Positions 8,066-9,233 of a stretch of DNA of 9,233 nucleotides are shown piece by piece; the first letter of the stretch is position 1, and each line of letters starts with the position of its first letter. The stretch covers positions 1 to 9,233 of the forward strand of contig DASWIP010000116.1 of the NCBI GenBank assembly GCA_036397635.1, in the 5' to 3' direction. A model generated the notes under the pieces. The model did not search any database. It was not told the origin of the DNA and saw nothing but the letters and a program-made list of their open reading frames with translations. A program made the position numbers and the translations under genes. The DNA is from DASWIP01 sp036397635 (lineage in GTDB: Bacteria; Actinomycetota; AC-67).

Positions 8066-8103
8066 CCTGATCCTCCTTCGCGGAGGGGAAGAGGATCCGG
8101 ATG
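8063..8103. promoter_or_regulatory. Inverted repeat over the HTH-LAGLIDADG start region (putative operator)
   Basis: Arms CATCCTGATCCTC (8063-8075) and GAGGATCCGGATG (8091-8103) are inverted repeats matching at 12 of 13 positions, with a 15-nt spacer. The repeat runs from the -10 box to the start codon and contains the Shine-Dalgarno (8071-8078). A bound HTH protein would block transcription. Alternatively, RNA pairing could hide the ribosome site; a shorter alternative stem CCTCC/GGAGG (8072-8076 with 8082-8086) exists too. Confidence 0.6.
8071..8078 (-). promoter_or_regulatory. Shine-Dalgarno of the HTH-LAGLIDADG gene
   Basis: AAGGAGGA on the minus strand, 5 nt before the ATG at 8065. It decides the start over the open frame to 8137. 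Confidence 0.75.
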
Positions 8104-8129
8104 ATAGGTGTGGGGTGTGACGGTGTCGC
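8101..8129 (-). promoter_or_regulatory. Promoter of the HTH-LAGLIDADG gene
   Basis: On the minus strand, GCGACA (8129-8124, 4 of 6 to TTGACA) and TATCAT (8106-8101) are separated by 17 bp. The predicted transcript would begin near 8094, giving a leader of about 28 nt. The -10 overlaps the outer end of the inverted repeat. Confidence 0.5.
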
Positions 8130-8169
8130 AGCGTCATGCGCGCGCGCTGCCCCTCGGAGAGATCAGGGC

Positions 8170-8175
8170 TAGCAT
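8170..8175 (+). promoter_or_regulatory. -10 box for the HesB-like gene (leaderless type)
   Basis: TAGCAT fits TANNNT and lies 6 nt before the GTG at 8182, with no Shine-Dalgarno between them. The -35 is weak (CTGCCC at 8147-8152). Confidence 0.45.
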
Positions 8176-8181
8176 CGGGTC

Positions 8182-8457
8182 GTGATCGAGTTCACGCCTT
8201 GGGCCGTCGAGGTGCTCGCGCGCGCGCACCACGCTGCCACGCGCCTCAATCCCGACGCGCGCTTGCGCTTGTCGCAACGCGGCGGCGTGATGGGGTCGGC
8301 GCTCACGGATAGACCTATGGAGGGTGATGCCGAGGCGAGGGTCGGGGAGATCACCGTGTTCGTCGCCGCCGATGTGGACGGCCTGGTCGATGTGGAGGTC
8401 CCACACGACCGGCTGGTGCTGAGGCCGGCGGGATCCGCACCGAACCCTCGAGGCTGA
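8182..8457 (+). CDS. HesB/IscA-fold-like small protein, cysteine-free
   Basis: 91-aa cytoplasmic protein. The order of elements (an N-terminal helix TPWAVEVLARAHHAA, a strand with RLRLSQRGG, then SALTDRPMEGDAEA, ITVFVAADV and a final DGLVDVEVPHDRLVL) resembles the HesB/IscA Fe-S biogenesis fold seen in many small actinobacterial proteins. It contains no cysteine, so it cannot hold a cluster with the three Cys of true A-type carriers; an Fe-S role is not supported. The GTG start is chosen by the family-like N-terminus and the -10 box 6 nt upstream. It is divergent from the HTH-LAGLIDADG gene and followed by a GC-rich hairpin. Coding status is fairly sure; the fold call is moderate. Confidence 0.65.
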   Translation: MIEFTPWAVEVLARAHHAATRLNPDARLRLSQRGGVMGSALTDRPMEGDAEARVGEITVFVAADVDGLVDVEVPHDRLVLRPAGSAPNPRG

Positions 8458-8464
8458 CGAGACT

Positions 8465-8482
8465 GGGCCGCCGGAGCGGCCT
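8465..8482 (+). terminator. GC-rich hairpin after the HesB-like gene
   Basis: GGGCCGC-CGGA-GCGGCCT forms a 7-bp stem (one G-U) with a 4-nt loop, 7 nt after the stop codon. It has no T-run, so it is a candidate terminator or mRNA 3' stabiliser. The -10 box of the next gene follows. Confidence 0.4.
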
Positions 8483-8502
8483 GTCGGTATGAGCGCTCCG
8501 CG

Positions 8503-8508
8503 TATCAT
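8503..8508 (+). promoter_or_regulatory. -10 box for the 73-aa gene (leaderless type)
   Basis: TATCAT, 7 nt before the ATG at 8516. It overlaps the upstream in-frame ATG at 8507 and follows the one at 8489, which argues against both as starts. Confidence 0.45.
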
Positions 8509-8515
8509 GGGCGTC

Positions 8516-8737
8516 ATGCTCGGAGACATGCTCGGCCCCACCGAGGGGACGCTGCAACGCTTGATGCCGGCCTCGATCCACGGGTTGACCTTCTGGGATG
8601 TGACGGTCGCCTTCGATGACGGCGGTGTCGAGACCGTGCGCCTGGGACCCGAGGGTGTCCCGAAGGGGCTCGAGGCCGGGGATCGAGTGCGCGCGACCCG
8701 CGTGGGGACCGTGATCATCGCGATCGCCAAGGCGTAG
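8516..8737 (+). CDS. Hypothetical small beta-rich protein (73 aa)
   Basis: I do not recognise a family. The middle and end (WDVTVAFDDGGVETVRL, then GDRVRATRVGTVIIAIAK) look like alternating beta strands of a small barrel, similar in pattern to OB/SH3-like domains; that is inference. It has no signal peptide, Cys or long membrane segment. In-frame ATGs at 8489 and 8507 would lengthen it, but TATCAT at 8503-8508 and the absence of a Shine-Dalgarno favour 8516. The stop is 2 nt before the next ATG, so it is probably cotranscribed and coupled with the SGNH gene. Confidence 0.65.
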   Translation: MLGDMLGPTEGTLQRLMPASIHGLTFWDVTVAFDDGGVETVRLGPEGVPKGLEAGDRVRATRVGTVIIAIAKA

Positions 8738-8739
8738 CG

Positions 8740-9233
8740 ATGGATGCCGAGGCGAAGGCGCCGCTGCGGCTGATCGTCCTCGGAGACTCGCTGGCGTTCA
8801 CCGACGAACGCGGGCCCCAGCTTCCGGCAGAGCCGACGTTGTATCCGAACGTCATCGCACGGGCGATCGAGGATGCGCTGCTGCGACCGGTGACGGTGAC
8901 CGTGCTCGCGCGCGCAGGGTCCGACGTGCGCGACGCGTGGAAGCTGGTCTTCAAAGACCGTCACGTGCAGTTCGAGGTGCTGACGCGAGCGGACGCCGTG
9001 GTTGTCGCCGTCGGCAGCTTCGATCATGCTCCCGCCGGCGTGCCGCCGGCGCTGGAGGCGCTGGTGCCGTTCCTGCACCCCGCACGGCTTCGACGCGGCG
9101 CTCGCACCGTGCTGCGAGCCGCTCACCCCTGGGGCGTCCGCTTGACCGCCGGACGGTTCACGCGCACGCCGTGGCCCGAGTTCGCCCGTCTGTACGACGC
9201 GATCCTGCATCAGGTGCGCGCGCTCGCCGACGG
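8740..9233 (+). CDS. SGNH-family acyltransferase/hydrolase, OctT-like (3' end missing)
   Basis: Open to the window end; 164 codons are visible. The N-terminus IVLGDSLAFT (about 12-21) is SGNH block I with nucleophile Ser17. It is followed by a LYPNVIARAIEDAL segment, ARAGSDVRDAW and VVVAVGSFDHAP, the last at the usual block III position. This order resembles, from memory, mycobacterial OctT (diglucosylglycerate octanoyltransferase), which acylates the precursor of methylglucose lipopolysaccharide. That link is inference; the Asp-His block lies beyond the window. No signal peptide, so it is cytoplasmic. The start is ATG at 8740, 2 nt after the preceding stop; another ATG at 8744 is out of frame. 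Likely an operon with the 73-aa gene. Confidence 0.8.
   Translation, partial: MDAEAKAPLRLIVLGDSLAFTDERGPQLPAEPTLYPNVIARAIEDALLRPVTVTVLARAGSDVRDAWKLVFKDRHVQFEVLTRADAVVVAVGSFDHAPAGVPPALEALVPFLHPARLRRGARTVLRAAHPWGVRLTAGRFTRTPWPEFARLYDAILHQVRALAD

Noticed and set aside
8134..9210. Long minus-strand open frame (358 aa) opposite the last three genes
   Set aside because: No start signal or motif; the plus strand carries family-like proteins with -10 boxes and an SGNH signature.

Overview
High-GC chromosomal window with the look of an actinomycete-grade bacterium (Actinomycetota, possibly a deep-branching class such as Thermoleophilia; the exact class is inference). The grounds are strong G/C-ending codon use, GTG starts, several genes with a TANNNT -10 box a few bases before the start codon and no Shine-Dalgarno (leaderless style), an HTH-LAGLIDADG protein of a type I know mainly from actinobacteria, and a partial SGNH protein resembling the mycobacterial OctT family. 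The window reads as a normal chromosome, with no phage, IS or CRISPR signature.

Region 1 (1-4898) is a split tryptophan locus. trpC (indole-3-glycerol-phosphate synthase) is followed by a two-TM potassium-channel/RCK protein with an atypical selectivity filter. A secreted SGNH-hydrolase-like gene on the opposite strand then separates this pair from trpB-trpA, which overlap by 14 nt and encode the two subunits of tryptophan synthase. TrpC makes the indoleglycerol phosphate that TrpA cleaves and TrpB converts to tryptophan. The 86-bp divergent region upstream of trpB carries an exact 11-bp direct repeat spaced by 33 bp.

Region 2 (4899-7179): after trpA comes a 307-bp stretch with one possible small membrane-anchored ORF preceded by a strong Shine-Dalgarno that lies inside a hairpin. 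A full-length GH15 glucoamylase/trehalase-type glycosidase follows on the minus strand.

Region 3 (7180-8181): a tRNA-Leu(CAA) gene is convergent with, and only 22 nt from, a free-standing HTH + double-LAGLIDADG protein with lower local GC. Its promoter and start region contains a 13-bp inverted repeat (12/13 matching) spanning the -10 box to the start codon, which looks like an autoregulatory operator.

Region 4 (8182-9233): a cysteine-free HesB/IscA-like small protein, a 73-aa hypothetical protein, and the first 164 codons of an SGNH/OctT-like acyltransferase or hydrolase that runs off the window.

Two start styles are visible. trpC, the channel gene, trpB, the HesB-like gene and the 73-aa gene have -10-like hexamers 6-9 nt before the start. 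trpA, the minus-strand SGNH, GH15 and HTH-LAGLIDADG genes, and the small ORF, have Shine-Dalgarno sequences.
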